NCBI RefSeq assembly: GCF_007830355.1
Contig: NZ_VLKO01000005.1
Span: 265,561-329,560 of the forward strand
Length of the DNA stretch: 64,000 bases
Origin: Flavobacterium tiangeerense
Lineage (GTDB): Bacteria > Bacteroidota > Bacteroidia > Flavobacteriales > Flavobacteriaceae
Direction: 5' to 3'
Shown here piece by piece: positions 44,068 through 53,817 of the stretch. Under the pieces are notes generated by a model. It saw only the letters and a list, made by a program, of their open reading frames with translations. It did no database searches and had not been told where the DNA came from. Positions within the stretch are counted from its first letter, which is position 1, and each line of letters opens with the position of its first letter. The translations under genes were made by a program, and so were the position numbers.

Positions 44068-45600
44068 TTAATACAAATCCATATTGTTTATAATATCATT
44101 TGCTTTGAGCTTGATCTTGTATAAATCCTCAGGATCAATTTTTTTAAGAAGGTTGAGCATCATTCCCATGCGCTGGTTTCCCTTAAAATATTCTTTCTTT
44201 TCGTCCAGAAAATTCCAGTAAAGCGTATTAAATGGGCAGGCTTTATCTCCAAATTTTTCCTTCACATTGTAATGGCATTTAACGCAATTGTTACTCATTT
44301 TATTGATATAACTTCCTGAGGAAACGTAAGGTTTTGTTGCGATAATTCCGCCATCTGCGTATTGTGACATACCTCTTGTATTGGGCATTTCTACCCATTC
44401 GATGGCATCAACGTATACACCTAGATACCAATTGTCTACTTCGTCAGGATGAATTTGCGTTAATAAAGTAAAGTTTCCTATTACCATCAAACGCTGAATA
44501 TGATGTGCATAGGCATCCTTCAAACTTTGATTAATAGCATGACTCATGCAATTCATTTTAGTTTGACCGGTCCAGAAAAAATCCGGCAGTCTATTGGTGT
44601 TGTTTAAAGCATTCATTTTAGAATAGTTGGGCATTTCTTTCCAATAAATTCCTCTTATGTATTCACGCCAACCTAAAATTTGCCGAACAAAACCTTCAAC
44701 CTGTGAAATGGAAATGCTGGATTCATGTTCATGATAATATGCAACTACAGTTTCAATCACTTCTTTTGGTGAAAGCATTTTGCTGTTCATGGCAAACGAT
44801 AAACGAGAATGAAACAGATATTTTTCATCTGTATGCATGGCGTCTTCGTAATCTCCAAAGTGGCGAAGCAAATGATCACAAAAATAACCAAGTTGCTCTA
44901 ATGATTGCGCTCGGCTGGTAGGCCAGTCAAAGTTTTTCGGGTCAATTGTACCAAATGTATTGATGCCAGCTTTTTCAATTTGAGAGAGAAGCGCTTCGAT
45001 ATCGGTCCCAAATTTTTTTGCTGCAGGAACTGGAACTTCTCCTTTGTATTTTTTTCGATTATCTGCATCAAAATTCCATTGATTACCAACAGGTGTTGAG
45101 CCATCCATCAAAACATGGTGCTTTTTACGCATGTGTCGGTAAAAATTTTCCATTAGTAATAACTTCTTACCTTCAAAAAAATCGGTCAACTCCTCTCGTT
45201 TGGTGTAAAAATGTTCCGTTTCGAATGCTTGGGTCTCAATGGTAAGTTTTGAGCAAATCAATTTTAATTGCTGATCCAGACGGTATTCGTCAGGTAATTG
45301 ATATTCAAATTTGGTAATGCCATATTTTTCAATACAATTGGCAATCAATTGATCTAAATTTTGAGGATTATCTAAGGCTGTAATTTCGAAATAGAGTACT
45401 TGATGACCTTTATCTTTAAGGTCTGTGTAAAAATGCCTCATTGATTGAAAGAATGCCACAACTTTCTGTATGTGGTGCTTCACATAATCTGTTTCCTGAC
45501 GCATTTCGGCTAGCAAATAAATGGTAGTATCATCTTTTTCTTGAAACCAAGAGTGCGTCGCATTCAATTGATCACCAAGGATTAACCGTAGTTTTTTCAT
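44068..45600 (-). CDS. FeS-containing (6-4)-type photolyase / cryptochrome-related protein
   Basis: FAD enzyme of the FeS-BCP (PhrB) branch of photolyases, repairing UV photoproducts or acting as a light sensor. The 510 residues start with KKLRLILGDQLNATHSWF and carry four cysteines for a 4Fe-4S cluster at 351, 439, 442 and 455; spacing 88/3/13 equals that remembered for Agrobacterium PhrB. Start is ATG 45600; the longer open frame is only read-through into the upstream gene. Two bases separate it from the flavin reductase gene, so they are co-transcribed. Confidence 0.92.
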   Translation of the reverse strand: MKKLRLILGDQLNATHSWFQEKDDTTIYLLAEMRQETDYVKHHIQKVVAFFQSMRHFYTDLKDKGHQVLYFEITALDNPQNLDQLIANCIEKYGITKFEYQLPDEYRLDQQLKLICSKLTIETQAFETEHFYTKREELTDFFEGKKLLLMENFYRHMRKKHHVLMDGSTPVGNQWNFDADNRKKYKGEVPVPAAKKFGTDIEALLSQIEKAGINTFGTIDPKNFDWPTSRAQSLEQLGYFCDHLLRHFGDYEDAMHTDEKYLFHSRLSFAMNSKMLSPKEVIETVVAYYHEHESSISISQVEGFVRQILGWREYIRGIYWKEMPNYSKMNALNNTNRLPDFFWTGQTKMNCMSHAINQSLKDAYAHHIQRLMVIGNFTLLTQIHPDEVDNWYLGVYVDAIEWVEMPNTRGMSQYADGGIIATKPYVSSGSYINKMSNNCVKCHYNVKEKFGDKACPFNTLYWNFLDEKKEYFKGNQRMGMMLNLLKKIDPEDLYKIKLKANDIINNMDLY

Positions 45601-45602
45601 GT

Positions 45603-46244
45603 TTATTTTTTGAAAAAGGAAGTTGTTGGAATTTCTTTTCGGGCATACTGGAAACGGTCCATTAATTTGGGTAAACAATACCCGTCTAAACCATTTATAG
45701 CCACAACATTTCCACGATCTATTTGCAACCACCCATCTTTATGTTCTAATTCTTCTTTGTAAAAAAGATGTTCAATAGATGCAATAACATGTATGGTGTC
45801 ATTTTCTACAATATGGTATTCATTAACATATTTACACAATAATTGTACTGGACTCCCCTTAACAAAGGGAGTAGGGATGCCTTCTTTGAATTCCTCTTCA
45901 AGTGTTGTTTTGTCAAACTCAGAAACTCCTAATTCATAATTGGCCGAGGTGTGATGTGCAGCCTCAATCATATCTGCTGTGATGTGATTTACGGTAAAGT
46001 AGCCAGTATCTTTAATGTTTTTGTACGTATCTCTTGGAACCGTAGTGGGGCGCATAATAAATCCAATCATTGCGGGATTACTCCCCAAGTGGGTTACGCT
46101 ACTAAAAATAGCAACATTTGATTTTCCATCAATAGATTTTGTCCCCAATAAATTTGCTGATTTATATCCTGTACACGAATTGATTAAGTTTAATCTTTCA
46201 ATTTTTTCCATTTGAGATATGATATCTCTTGAAATATGTTTCAT
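45603..46244 (-). CDS. Flavin reductase family protein
   Basis: FMN-binding split-barrel protein of 213 residues: NSCTGYKSANLLGTKS near 21, VAIFSSVTHLGSNPAMIGFIMRP near 45, and GYFTVNHITADM near 80, the usual flavin-binding order. It probably supplies or binds flavin; placement directly before the photolyase gene suggests service to its FAD or second chromophore. Start ATG 46244. The promoter has a perfect consensus -7 box and lies within an 11-bp inverted repeat. Confidence 0.88.
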   Translation of the reverse strand: MKHISRDIISQMEKIERLNLINSCTGYKSANLLGTKSIDGKSNVAIFSSVTHLGSNPAMIGFIMRPTTVPRDTYKNIKDTGYFTVNHITADMIEAAHHTSANYELGVSEFDKTTLEEEFKEGIPTPFVKGSPVQLLCKYVNEYHIVENDTIHVIASIEHLFYKEELEHKDGWLQIDRGNVVAINGLDGYCLPKLMDRFQYARKEIPTTSFFKK

Positions 46245-46262
46245 AAGTCGTATTATTTTAAA

Positions 46263-46307
46263 CAAAGATACTTTTTGTTTAATTAATCAAGAAATAAATT
46301 AAACAAA
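46263..46307 (-). promoter_or_regulatory. Photolyase operon promoter with 11-bp inverted repeat
   Basis: Minus strand: TTG (46290-46288) and TATCTTTG (46270-46263), 17 bases apart. TTTGTTTAATT (46274-46284) is the exact reverse complement of AATTAAACAAA (46297-46307) and brackets the -33 element, a strong operator candidate. Confidence 0.68.
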
Positions 46308-46357
46308 ATATAGAGATTTTAAATTATTTTATTGCATCGTACTCCAGTCGTAATTAT

Positions 46358-46391
46358 TTGTTTCATATCACTTCCAAATCCTATATATTTG
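46358..46391 (+). promoter_or_regulatory. Promoter of the penicillin acylase gene
   Basis: TTG 46358-46360 and TATATTTG 46384-46391 (23-base spacing), 17 bases before the start codon. Confidence 0.5.
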
Positions 46392-46407
46392 TTTTTCAAT
46401 TTATCCC

Positions 46408-48798
46408 ATGATGAAAACACTAAAAAAATCTCTTTTTATTTTGCTTCTACTAGTAGCCGTTTTAGCAGGTTCCATTTTTTTGTATGCGCTATACTCAAAA
46501 CCTACATATGAGGGTGAGGTAGTGTTAAAAAATATTCAAAAAGAAACAACCGTTCATTTTGATGAATTTGGTGTTCCTCATATCTATGCAGCAAATTCAA
46601 AAGATGCCATGGTTGCATTAGGGTATGTCCATGCACAGGATCGATTATGGCAAATGGAACTAATGCGCCGCATAGCTCCTGGAAGGTTGTCAGAAATCTT
46701 TGGATCAGTAGCATTGAAAAATGATAAATTTTTTGCCGGCTTAGGGATTGAAGAAGCCTCAGCCAAAGCAATAGCAGCATTAGATAAAAATAGTCCAAGT
46801 TACCAATTGACGATGTCTTATCTTGATGGGATTAATCAGTATTTAGACCAGGGGAAAACGCCGATAGAGTTTAGTTTGATTGGAGTGAAGAAAGAAAAGT
46901 TTACTATAAAAGATGTGTATAATATTTTTGGATACATGTCTTTTAGTTTTGCAATGGCTCAAAAATCAGATCCTTTGTTAACAGATATTCGCAATAAATA
47001 TGGTGCCGAATACCTTAAGGATTTAGGAATAAATGGTGAATTTAATACTACGAAAATAAAAAACGCATCCGAAAATCCCCAAGAGTATGCAGCTATATCT
47101 AAGTCTATTGCAAAACTTTTAGACCAATCACCTGTGTCTCCTTTTATAGGAAGTAACAGTTGGGTTATTGCGCCAAAGAAAACTAAAAACGGAAAAGTTA
47201 TTTTTGCTAATGATCCACATATTGGGTTTTCTCAACCGGGAACTTGGTATGAAGCTCATATTGTTGTACCAGATTTTGAGTTATATGGTTGTTATTTAGC
47301 AGGAACACCCTATCCTTTATTAGGGCACAACAGAGATTATGCTTATGGATTGACCATGTTTGAGAATGATGATATCGATTTGTATCAAGAACAATCCAAT
47401 CCTAAGAATGATAAAGAGTATAAAACTCCTAATGGTTATGGTACTTATGAAATTAGAAAAAAAACAATAAAGATTAAAGACTCAACAGATTGTGTTTTGA
47501 GCGTAAAAATAACACGACATGGACCTATAATGAACGACTTGATGGATGGTTTAGAGCCTAATAAACCCGTTGCATTATCTTGGATTTATACCCAACAACC
47601 CATCAATATTCTAGACGCAGTTTATTCGCTTTCGCATGCGAAAAGCAAAGCTGATTTTAGAAAAGGGGTAGCATTAATAGCAGCTCCAGGATTAAATGTA
47701 ATGTACGGCGATGCTAAAGGAAATGTTGCATGGTGGGCTACGGGTAAGTTGTACAAGCATAATAAAGGAGTAAATCCAAACTTCATCTTAGACGGAGCTT
47801 CTGGAAAAGATGATATTGTTTCGTTTTTGGATTTTTCCAAAAATCCTTCGGCAGTAAACCCAAGATGGAATTACGTTTATTCAGCAAATAATCAGCCGGA
47901 ACCTATAGATGGATTTAATTATCCGGGATATTATTTGCCCGAGGATCGCGCCAAAAGAATTGCTCAATTATTAGATGCTAAATCCTCTTGGGATAAAGAA
48001 GCTGTTGGAAATATGATCTTTGATAATGTTTCATCGGTTGCGCCAAATGTAGTCAAGGAGTTGATTGCAAATTGTAGTTCTAAAGCACTTTCGGGTACTC
48101 AAAAACAAGTAATTTCTATTTTAAAAGATTGGAAAGGCTCTAATAATCTGGATGATGTAGCTCCTACAATCTACAACAAATGGATCTTTCAATATATGAA
48201 AAACACTTTTGAAGATGAGTTAGGAAAGGAAAAGTTTGAAATGTTCCTAGGCACCCATGTCATGAAACAGACTATTGCGAATCAAATACAAAATAAAAAT
48301 TCTGTTTGGTGGGATAACATCAATACTAAAAACAATAAAGAAACCAGAGCAAATATAGTGTTGCAGTCATTTAAGGAGGCTATATCAGAGCTTGAAAAAC
48401 AATTAGGCCCAGATGTATTGGCTTGGACTTGGAACAGAGTACATACTTTAGAACATCAACATCCTTTGAGTAAAGTCGCAATTTTGAAAAATATTTTCAA
48501 TGTGGGTCCTTTTGAGGTATCAGGTTCTAGTGAAGTTATAAATAATTTGTTCTTTAGTTTTAGTGGTAGCGGTGAATATCAAGTAAAAGGCGGGCCTTCT
48601 ACACGAAGAGTAATTGATTTTTCGGATATTGAAAACAGTTTGAGCATTTTGCCTACTGGACAATCAGGGAATCCCATGAGTGCCCATTATGATGACCAAG
48701 CAGAGTTGTACAATACAGGTAAATTTAGGAGGATGCTTTTAAATAAAGAGGAAATTCAAAGGACTTCTACTAAATTAACTTTCAAGCCCAGTAAATAA
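46408..48798 (+). CDS. Penicillin acylase family amidase
   Basis: N-terminal-nucleophile hydrolase that is made as a precursor and self-cleaves into two subunits. The 796-residue protein has an N-terminal signal/membrane segment (LFILLLLVAVLAGSIFLYAL), ALGYVHAQDRLWQMELMRR near 70, the predicted cleavage Gly248|Ser249 in IGSNSWVIAPKKT, NDPHIGF near 270 and the oxyanion Asn in ANNQPE near 495. Normal length. Its substrate could be acyl-homoserine lactones or other amides; sequence does not tell. Probably periplasmic. Confidence 0.92.
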   Translation: MMKTLKKSLFILLLLVAVLAGSIFLYALYSKPTYEGEVVLKNIQKETTVHFDEFGVPHIYAANSKDAMVALGYVHAQDRLWQMELMRRIAPGRLSEIFGSVALKNDKFFAGLGIEEASAKAIAALDKNSPSYQLTMSYLDGINQYLDQGKTPIEFSLIGVKKEKFTIKDVYNIFGYMSFSFAMAQKSDPLLTDIRNKYGAEYLKDLGINGEFNTTKIKNASENPQEYAAISKSIAKLLDQSPVSPFIGSNSWVIAPKKTKNGKVIFANDPHIGFSQPGTWYEAHIVVPDFELYGCYLAGTPYPLLGHNRDYAYGLTMFENDDIDLYQEQSNPKNDKEYKTPNGYGTYEIRKKTIKIKDSTDCVLSVKITRHGPIMNDLMDGLEPNKPVALSWIYTQQPINILDAVYSLSHAKSKADFRKGVALIAAPGLNVMYGDAKGNVAWWATGKLYKHNKGVNPNFILDGASGKDDIVSFLDFSKNPSAVNPRWNYVYSANNQPEPIDGFNYPGYYLPEDRAKRIAQLLDAKSSWDKEAVGNMIFDNVSSVAPNVVKELIANCSSKALSGTQKQVISILKDWKGSNNLDDVAPTIYNKWIFQYMKNTFEDELGKEKFEMFLGTHVMKQTIANQIQNKNSVWWDNINTKNNKETRANIVLQSFKEAISELEKQLGPDVLAWTWNRVHTLEHQHPLSKVAILKNIFNVGPFEVSGSSEVINNLFFSFSGSGEYQVKGGPSTRRVIDFSDIENSLSILPTGQSGNPMSAHYDDQAELYNTGKFRRMLLNKEEIQRTSTKLTFKPSK

Positions 48799-48852
48799 TG
48801 TCACTTTTTAAAGAGCTTCCGCTAATTAATGACTAGTTTTGCTTAACATATC

Positions 48853-50244
48853 ATGAAAATAATGCAAACACCTCAAAAAATTGCCGTAGTAGGTTCAGGT
48901 TTAGTAGGAACACTATTGGCGATATATCTAAAAAAATTAGGTCATACGGTTCACGTGTATGATAGAAGTCCTGACATTCGAAATATTCAATTTTCAGGTC
49001 GATCTATCAACTTAGTAATGTCTAATAGAGGATGGAAAACATTAGAAGATATAGGTCTTGATTATGAAATACGTGCTATCGGTATTGCTGTAGACAAACG
49101 AGGAATACATTTACAAGACGGAAGTTATGTAACTCAAAATTATGGTAAGGAGGGAGAGGCAATCTTTTCACTTTCAAGAGGGATTTTAAACCGTAAAATG
49201 ATAGATCTTGCCGAAAAGGAAGGGGTGGAATTCTTTTTTAATCAAAAAATATGGGACGTCACCTTAAATGATGCTACTTTACACATAGGTGAAACGGAGC
49301 GTGGTGAATGGACAGAGATTAAATTTGACAAAGTTTTTGGAGCTGATGGTGCTTTTTCACGCATTAGACACAAAATGCAACGTCAATCGATGTTCAATTA
49401 TTCTCAAGAGTTCATGAAAATAGGGTATAAGGAATTGCATATTCCTGCAAATCCTGATGGTTCACATAAAATAGATGCCAACTCATTACACATTTGGCCA
49501 AGAGGAGATTTTATGTTAATGGGTTTATCTAATCTTGATGGTAGTTTTACATGTACTCTTTTTATGCCTTTTGAGGGAGATAATTCATTTGAAAAGCTAA
49601 AAACGGAGAAAGACTTGGTTGATTTTTTCGCTAAATTCTTCCCTGATACAAAAGCTGTAATCCCGAATCTGGTGGAAGATTTTTTTAAGAATCCAACCAG
49701 TTATTTGGTAAAAATGAAATGCTATCCTTGGACCTATGATGATAAAGTTGCTTTAATAGGTGATGCCGCTCATGCAATAGTACCTTTTTATGGTCAAGGG
49801 ATGAACGCGGGATTTGAAGATATTACTATTTTACAAGACTGTATTGATAAACACGGAGACAACTGGCGAGCAATTTTCTTAGAATATGAGCAACTTCGCA
49901 AACCAAATGCGGATGCAATTGCAGAATTAGCAGAAAGAAACTTCATGGAAATGAGCTCAAAAACTGCTGACGAGAATTTTTTATTGCAAAAGAAAATTGA
50001 AAAATGGTTCTCAGACAAACATCCTGATAAATGGACTCCTCTTTATAGTTTGGTCACTTTTAGTCTTATACCTTATGCCGAAGCGCTGGCTCTTGGTGAA
50101 TACCAAAACAAAATAATGGAAGAAATTTTAAAGATGGATGAAATTGCTACTATATGGGATTCCAAAAAAGTAGAAGATAAAATACTGGAACTTTTACAAT
50201 ACAACAAAGGACTCTTTTTTAGAGTCCTTTGTTGTTTTTTTTAG
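48853..50244 (+). CDS. kmo: Kynurenine 3-monooxygenase
   Basis: FAD hydroxylase making 3-hydroxykynurenine. The 463 residues show the FAD-binding VVGSGLVGTLLAIYLKK near 12, the family motif FSGRSINLVMSNRGW near 50, and GDAAHAIVPFYGQGMNAGFED near 303. It is read with kynU (42193) though not adjacent. The final codons (YNKGLFFRVLCC) lie within the terminator hairpin, and the stop is at 50242-50244, directly against the stop of the converging gene. Confidence 0.93.
   Translation: MKIMQTPQKIAVVGSGLVGTLLAIYLKKLGHTVHVYDRSPDIRNIQFSGRSINLVMSNRGWKTLEDIGLDYEIRAIGIAVDKRGIHLQDGSYVTQNYGKEGEAIFSLSRGILNRKMIDLAEKEGVEFFFNQKIWDVTLNDATLHIGETERGEWTEIKFDKVFGADGAFSRIRHKMQRQSMFNYSQEFMKIGYKELHIPANPDGSHKIDANSLHIWPRGDFMLMGLSNLDGSFTCTLFMPFEGDNSFEKLKTEKDLVDFFAKFFPDTKAVIPNLVEDFFKNPTSYLVKMKCYPWTYDDKVALIGDAAHAIVPFYGQGMNAGFEDITILQDCIDKHGDNWRAIFLEYEQLRKPNADAIAELAERNFMEMSSKTADENFLLQKKIEKWFSDKHPDKWTPLYSLVTFSLIPYAEALALGEYQNKIMEEILKMDEIATIWDSKKVEDKILELLQYNKGLFFRVLCCFF
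50201..50242 (+). terminator. Terminator embedded in the 3' end of kmo
   Basis: ACAACAAAGGACTC (50201-50214) pairs exactly with 50222-50235, followed by T's to 50242. The hairpin codes for the last Kmo residues; the convergent ndh gene may use it in reverse. Confidence 0.87.
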
Positions 50245-51501
50245 TTATTTTTTTGTGGCGGGTTTTAGTAACACACGCAACGTACTATCATTATTAAAGT
50301 AGCTAAACATCCAGTTTACAAAAATAGATAGTTTGTTTTTAACGCTCAATATTAGCATGAGGTGAATGAACATCCAAGTGAACCAAGCCAATCGTCCTTG
50401 AAAGCTAAATTTTGGTAAATCTACAACTGCTTTTCTTTTGCCTACTGTGGCCATGGAGCCTTTGTCGTGGTACTCATATTCAATTTTCTTTCCATTCTTG
50501 AAAGCTAATTTGAAGTTTTTAGCTAAAATTTTGGCTTGTTCAATAGCTACACTTGCTACTTGTGGGTGTCCGTTTGGATATTTTGGGGTTGTCATAAATG
50601 CAATATCCCCTAGGGCATAAACGGAATCTAATCCAGCAATGCCATTAAAACGGTCTACTTGAAAACGGTTGCCTCTTGTTAATGCACTTGTTGGTATTCC
50701 TTCTAGAGTATTTCCAGTAATACCTGCAGCCCATATTACATTTTTTGAACGGATTATTTCTCCATGTTGTAAACTTACCGTCTCCCCGTCATAATGACTT
50801 ACTAGGGTATTGGTCATTACAATCACTCCTAAATCTTCAAGATATTTCTTAGACATTTTTTGGGATTCAACACTCATTGGATTCAAAACATTGGGTGAAC
50901 CCTCCAGTAAATAAATGGTTAGTTTTGAGAAATCTTTGTCAGGATAATCTTTTGGGAGTATATTTTTTTTCATCTCTGCAAGTGCCCCCGCAAGTTCAAC
51001 ACCGGTTGGTCCTCCACCTACTACAATAAAGTTCATTAAAGATTGTAATTCCTCAGCAGGTGCAATCAATGCGTCTTCAAAGGTCTGCAAAATTTGGTTG
51101 CGCAATTGTATCGCCTCCGGTACTGATTTCATTGGGAATGCATGTTTCTCAATTTCAGTATTGCCAAAATAATTTGTGGTACAACCAAAAGCGACCACTA
51201 AGTGATCATAATCAAAATCAGCAATGGATGTTTGGAGAGTTTTATTTTGAGCATTCACACTAATGACATCAGCAATACGGATACGAACATTTTTTGAATG
51301 TTGAAATACTTTTCTCAACGGAAAAGAAATACTTGCAGGCTCTAGTCTCGCGGTGGCTACTTGATACATCAAAGGTTGAAATTGATGGTAATTGTTTTTA
51401 TCAATCAATAAAACGTCGTAAGCAGTGTTTTCTAAGTCTTGCGCTAATCTTAAACCAGCGAAACCAGCTCCAATGATTACAATTTTTTTCTGATGTTCCA
51501 T
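50245..51501 (-). CDS. ndh: Type II NADH dehydrogenase
   Basis: Single-subunit, non-pumping NADH:quinone oxidoreductase on the inner membrane. The 418 residues have two dinucleotide folds: VIIGAGFAGLRLAQDLE at residue 9 (FAD) and FIVVGGGPTGVELAGAL near 157 (NADH), plus YALGDIAFM near 300 and a hydrophobic C-terminal segment (LAWFTWMFIHLMLIL) for membrane attachment. Stop codons of this gene and kmo touch. Followed upstream by a cupin and a HerA-like gene in the same direction. Confidence 0.93.
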   Translation of the reverse strand: MEHQKKIVIIGAGFAGLRLAQDLENTAYDVLLIDKNNYHQFQPLMYQVATARLEPASISFPLRKVFQHSKNVRIRIADVISVNAQNKTLQTSIADFDYDHLVVAFGCTTNYFGNTEIEKHAFPMKSVPEAIQLRNQILQTFEDALIAPAEELQSLMNFIVVGGGPTGVELAGALAEMKKNILPKDYPDKDFSKLTIYLLEGSPNVLNPMSVESQKMSKKYLEDLGVIVMTNTLVSHYDGETVSLQHGEIIRSKNVIWAAGITGNTLEGIPTSALTRGNRFQVDRFNGIAGLDSVYALGDIAFMTTPKYPNGHPQVASVAIEQAKILAKNFKLAFKNGKKIEYEYHDKGSMATVGKRKAVVDLPKFSFQGRLAWFTWMFIHLMLILSVKNKLSIFVNWMFSYFNNDSTLRVLLKPATKK

Positions 51502-51545
51502 GTTTGTTTTCTTTTATACGTATAAAGATACCATTTATCTTTTGC

Positions 51546-51908
51546 TTACGCTTCTCTATTAACTTTTTCCATCGAAAATGCAGGTTTGCAAATAGCAATG
51601 TATTCACAAGGCTCGTCAAAAGGATTGGAATATTGCACTGGTGTATTTTTTTCAATTTTTATTGATTGACCCGCTTCAAGAATAACAACTTCGTCTTCTA
51701 TTATGAATTGTTTTTTACCACTAATAATATAAGTATACTCCTCAAATTGGGGAGTTTGAAAAGGCTCACTCCACTTTGGGGGAGCCACCATGTGTGCAAT
51801 TGAGATGTCGTTGTTTTGAGTTGCAATTAAGCCATGGTGTTCTTCAATCAATTTTCCGTCAGTGGTTGGGACTACAAAAGGGTTATTTTGAACTAAATAT
51901 TTTTTCAT
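51546..51908 (-). CDS. Cupin domain protein
   Basis: Small single-domain cupin of 120 residues: the beta-barrel region runs from HMVAPPKWSEPFQTPQFEEYTYIISGKKQF (motif 1-like) to GQSIKIEKNTPVQYSNPFDEPCEY (motif 2-like). The usual metal histidines are largely missing, so it may bind a ligand without metal. It follows the HerA-like gene by 17 bases and ndh lies 44 bases on. Function unknown. Confidence 0.82.
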   Translation of the reverse strand: MKKYLVQNNPFVVPTTDGKLIEEHHGLIATQNNDISIAHMVAPPKWSEPFQTPQFEEYTYIISGKKQFIIEDEVVILEAGQSIKIEKNTPVQYSNPFDEPCEYIAICKPAFSMEKVNREA

Positions 51909-51925
51909 ATTTTGATTTTATAGCA

Positions 51926-53446
51926 TTACTTTTTAAATATTTTGGTTAAAACTCCAAATACTCCTCGGATAAAAGTTGCACTCGTAAGTACTTTTAAAAC
52001 AGATTTACCCACAACGCTAGCAGTGCTAGGCCCTTCATTTTTCTCTTTTTCAATTTTTTCTTCCTCAGTATTTTCAGCTACGCTTTCATTGACCTCGGTA
52101 ATCTTTTTTTGCAGCATTTCATAGGCGCTTTCTCTGTCTACAACAGCGCTGTATTTTGAGACAAGTTTCGAAGAATTATTAATAGCGTCAATTTCACCTT
52201 CGGTTAAAACATCCATTCGACTCATAGGTGCTCTCATCATGGTTGCAGCAAGAGGAGTAGGGATACCCTTTTCATTTAAGGCTGTAACAAGTGCTTCTCC
52301 AATACCCAAACTTGTAAGGACATCTTCAGTGGTGTAATATTCAGAGGTAGGATAATTATCAGCAGTTTGTTTGATGGATTTTCGGTCATTGGCTGTAAAA
52401 GCCCTTAGTGCATGTTGTATTTTTAAACCTAATTGAGCAAGCACACCACTAGGGATGTCCATTGGGTTTTGAGTTATAAAATAAATCCCAATCCCTTTTG
52501 ATCGAACTAGTTTTACAATAGTTTCAATTTGTTCTAATAAGGTTTTGCTTGCTTCGTTAAATATCAAATGTGCTTCGTCTATAAAAATGACTAGTTCAGG
52601 TTGTTCAACATCTCCTTGTTCAGGCATCTGCTGGTAGATCTCGGCCAGTAAACTCAACATAAAAGTCGAAAACAATTTCGGTTTGTCTTGAATATCTGTT
52701 AGGCGCAAGATGTTCACGTATCCTTTCCCTTTTTCATCTATGCGCATCAAATCATTGATATCAAATGACATTTCGCCAAAAAACAAATCAGCTCCTTGTT
52801 GCTCAAGTTCAATTATTTTTCGCAGGATAGTCCCCGTTGTAGCTGTTGATATCTTACCGTATAATTCCTCAATCTCTTCTTTGCCCTCATCGGTTATATA
52901 ATTGATTACCTTTTTGATATCTTTTAAATCGAGTAATGGCATTTTATTGTCATCACAATATTTAAAAATTACTGCTACAACCCCAGCTTGCGTGTCATTT
53001 AAATTAAGTATTCTAGAAAAAAGGACTGGCCCAAATTCTGAAACAGTGGCTCGCAATCGCACTCCGTTTTGCTCAGACAAGGTTAATAGTTCAACTGGAA
53101 AACTTTCTGTGTTGTACGGAATGTTGATTTTGGCATGGCGATCAGTTATAAAATCTTTTTCTTCGCCCTGTTTAGCTATCCCGCTAAAATCACCTTTAAT
53201 ATCCATCATCAATACAGGAATACCAAAAGAGGAAAGCTGTTCAGATAGTACTTGAATTGTTTTTGTTTTTCCAGTACCAGTAGCGCCAGCAATTAATCCG
53301 TGGCGGTTAAGTGTTTTTAACGGTATTTTTACGTAAGTATTTGGTACAGCTTCTCCATCTAAAATAGCACCGCCTAGGGTTATACTTTCGCCTTTTGATT
53401 GAAAGCCCTGTGTTATATACGTGGTGAAATCATCTTTTTTGCTCAT
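51926..53446 (-). CDS. HerA-like ATPase (DUF853 family)
   Basis: FtsK/HerA-superfamily P-loop ATPase of 506 residues. Walker A is GATGTGKTKT near residue 54, Walker B VIFIDEAHLIF near 285, and the sensor FITQNPMDIPSGVLAQLG near 320. The C-terminal part has a Glu/Lys-rich linker (VAENTEEEKIEKEKNEG) and a final hydrophobic/basic stretch. Family function is not established; DNA translocation is inferred from homology. First gene of a leftward unit with the cupin. Confidence 0.88.
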   Translation of the reverse strand: MSKKDDFTTYITQGFQSKGESITLGGAILDGEAVPNTYVKIPLKTLNRHGLIAGATGTGKTKTIQVLSEQLSSFGIPVLMMDIKGDFSGIAKQGEEKDFITDRHAKINIPYNTESFPVELLTLSEQNGVRLRATVSEFGPVLFSRILNLNDTQAGVVAVIFKYCDDNKMPLLDLKDIKKVINYITDEGKEEIEELYGKISTATTGTILRKIIELEQQGADLFFGEMSFDINDLMRIDEKGKGYVNILRLTDIQDKPKLFSTFMLSLLAEIYQQMPEQGDVEQPELVIFIDEAHLIFNEASKTLLEQIETIVKLVRSKGIGIYFITQNPMDIPSGVLAQLGLKIQHALRAFTANDRKSIKQTADNYPTSEYYTTEDVLTSLGIGEALVTALNEKGIPTPLAATMMRAPMSRMDVLTEGEIDAINNSSKLVSKYSAVVDRESAYEMLQKKITEVNESVAENTEEEKIEKEKNEGPSTASVVGKSVLKVLTSATFIRGVFGVLTKIFKK

Positions 53447-53817
53447 AATAGGTTTGAATTTAAATCGTATGCAAGTTATTATTTTTTATAAAACCAACAA
53501 TTTAAGTATTTCCTGCAGTGTTAAAGCTTTTTTGTTATAAAAAAGGTGAAATATATTTTTTTTATTGCATGTCTTGTTTTTGAAATATTATAATAAATTT
53601 TCTTAAAAAAATAAATTATTTTTCGTGAAAACATTCAATTATATGTGAATATGGATTGAAATGAAGATATTGGGCTTTAGAATGTGTTATTGAAATAAAT
53701 TTAATTACAATTAAATAAAAAAAAGTTTTTTTATTTGAACTAAAAATATAAATTTGCCTAACTACAAGTTTAATATAACTAAGATAAATTTATTTAAAAC
53801 TATTAAAATTAAAAAAA
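53447..53817. other. AT-rich intergenic region between herA-like and exbB genes
   Basis: Divergent 371-base gap, extremely AT-rich. A TAAATTTG (53749-53756) could be the -7 box for the exbB cluster, without a well-placed TTG. A hairpin-like word pair near 53525 is weak. No ORF or RNA is seen. Confidence 0.4.

Noticed and set aside
45601..45732. N-terminal extension of the photolyase
   Set aside because: The extra codons are the flavin reductase gene read in another frame; ATG 45600 starts the conserved region.
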